DNA of 32,956 bases from Mediterranea massiliensis (lineage in GTDB: Bacteria > Bacteroidota > Bacteroidia > Bacteroidales > Bacteroidaceae), in assembly GCA_958402075.1 (NCBI GenBank), contig CATXSD010000024.1, positions 1 through 32,956 of the forward strand, in the 5' to 3' direction. The notes beneath the pieces were generated by a model. That model ran no database searches. It was not told where the DNA came from and saw only the letters and a program-made list of their open reading frames with translations. The translations under genes were made by a program, and so were the position numbers. Positions 32,605-32,956 of the stretch are shown piece after piece. Position 1 is the first letter of the stretch; each line of letters opens with the position of its first letter.

Positions 32605-32956
32605 ATGAAAAAGAAAAGCATATTTATCCTGTTGTGCTGCTTTTTAATGGGTATTGGCAGCTATGCTTCTACCAATAAGGATCAGAAAATTAAAGTAGCT
32701 TGCATCGGTAACAGCATCACGTATGGCTTAGGTACCGAGAATCCTGCTGTCGATTCTTACCCGGCACAACTACAGATTATGCTGGGGGGGCGCTATAAAG
32801 TAGGTAATTTTGGTAAGTCGGGAGCTACATTGCTGAACAAAGGACATCGGCCTTACATGGAGCAGAAAGAATTCCGTGAAGCCATGGACTTTGCTGGAGA
32901 TATCGTTGTTATTCACCTTGGTATTAACGATACTGATCCGCGTGACTGGCCCAATT
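32605..32956 (+). CDS. Sialate O-acetylesterase, 3' end outside window
   Basis: The first 117 residues of an exported SGNH esterase; the gene runs off the window. Signal peptide MKKKSIFILLCCFLMGIGSYA. The first two or three SGNH blocks are visible: VACIGNSITYG (Ser), VGNFGKSGATL (Gly) and VIHLGINDTDPRDWPN (Asn). Closely similar N-termini occur in the large Bacteroides sialate O-acetylesterases (EstA/NanS type), which remove 9-O-acetyl groups so that the sialidase can act. A run of seven G residues at 32786-32792 lies inside the frame, which stays open through it. It lies after the susD gene and a hairpin. The total length and C-terminal domain cannot be seen here. Confidence 0.87.
   Translation, partial: MKKKSIFILLCCFLMGIGSYASTNKDQKIKVACIGNSITYGLGTENPAVDSYPAQLQIMLGGRYKVGNFGKSGATLLNKGHRPYMEQKEFREAMDFAGDIVVIHLGINDTDPRDWPN

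Noticed and set aside
32786..32792. Run of seven G residues in the sialate esterase as a frameshift or phase-variable tract
   Set aside because: The frame is intact across the run and keeps the SGNH motifs on both sides. A tract of seven is not long enough to claim phase variation without variant data.

Overview
The window looks like a chromosomal segment of a Bacteroidales gut commensal, most likely Bacteroides or Phocaeicola. The evidence is a SusC/SusD outer-membrane pair, the Bacteroidetes promoter type (TTTG, about 20 nt, TAnnTTTG) upstream of most transcription units, weak Shine-Dalgarno signals, a PCMD-domain lipid/carbohydrate-type protein, and a thrS-infC-rpmI-rplT cluster followed by a structured RNA of the kind known downstream of L20 in Bacteroidales. 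No CRISPR array, insertion sequence, phage gene or integrase is visible.

Left part (1-10.1 kb, plus strand, fairly GC-rich). A 5'-truncated cysN (sulfate activation), a PAPS-type sulfotransferase and a secreted PCMD protein form the tail of a sulfonation cluster. It resembles the gut Bacteroides cluster reported to sulfonate cholesterol and related steroids. Housekeeping genes follow: ruvX, def, a secreted TPR protein, thrS, infC, rpmI and rplT. A predicted 6S-like RNA (Bacteroidales-1 type) with its own promoter and a 12-bp closing stem fills the gap after rplT.

Middle part (10.4-15.2 kb, minus strand). An iorA-iorB-paaK operon (2-oxoacid/indolepyruvate:ferredoxin oxidoreductase plus aryl-CoA ligase) is followed by mltG (endolytic murein transglycosylase) and tRNA-Thr(CGU). 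The hairpin that ends the tRNA transcript lies where the mltG promoter should be.

Right part (15.4-32.96 kb, visibly more AT-rich). This is a host-sialoglycan utilisation locus. A ROK-family regulator is divergent from yhcH - MFS sialic-acid permease (nanT-like) - nanL (sialic acid lyase) - AGE-family epimerase (nanE function) - nanH (GH33 sialidase) - nanM-like mutarotase. Next come a GH20 beta-hexosaminidase and an SGNH esterase, each behind its own promoter. Then comes a probable operon of a small FN3-type surface lipoprotein, a SusC-like receptor (NanO type) and a SusD-like lipoprotein (NanU type). The start of a large sialate O-acetylesterase runs off the end of the window.

Read as a pathway: the esterases deacetylate sialic acid, NanH releases it, GH20 trims exposed HexNAc, SusC/SusD plus the small lipoprotein carry the sugar across the outer membrane, NanM sets the anomer, and the MFS permease imports it. 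NanL then splits Neu5Ac to ManNAc plus pyruvate, and the AGE enzyme makes GlcNAc. A 7-5-7 inverted repeat overlapping the yhcH promoter is a good candidate operator for the ROK regulator.
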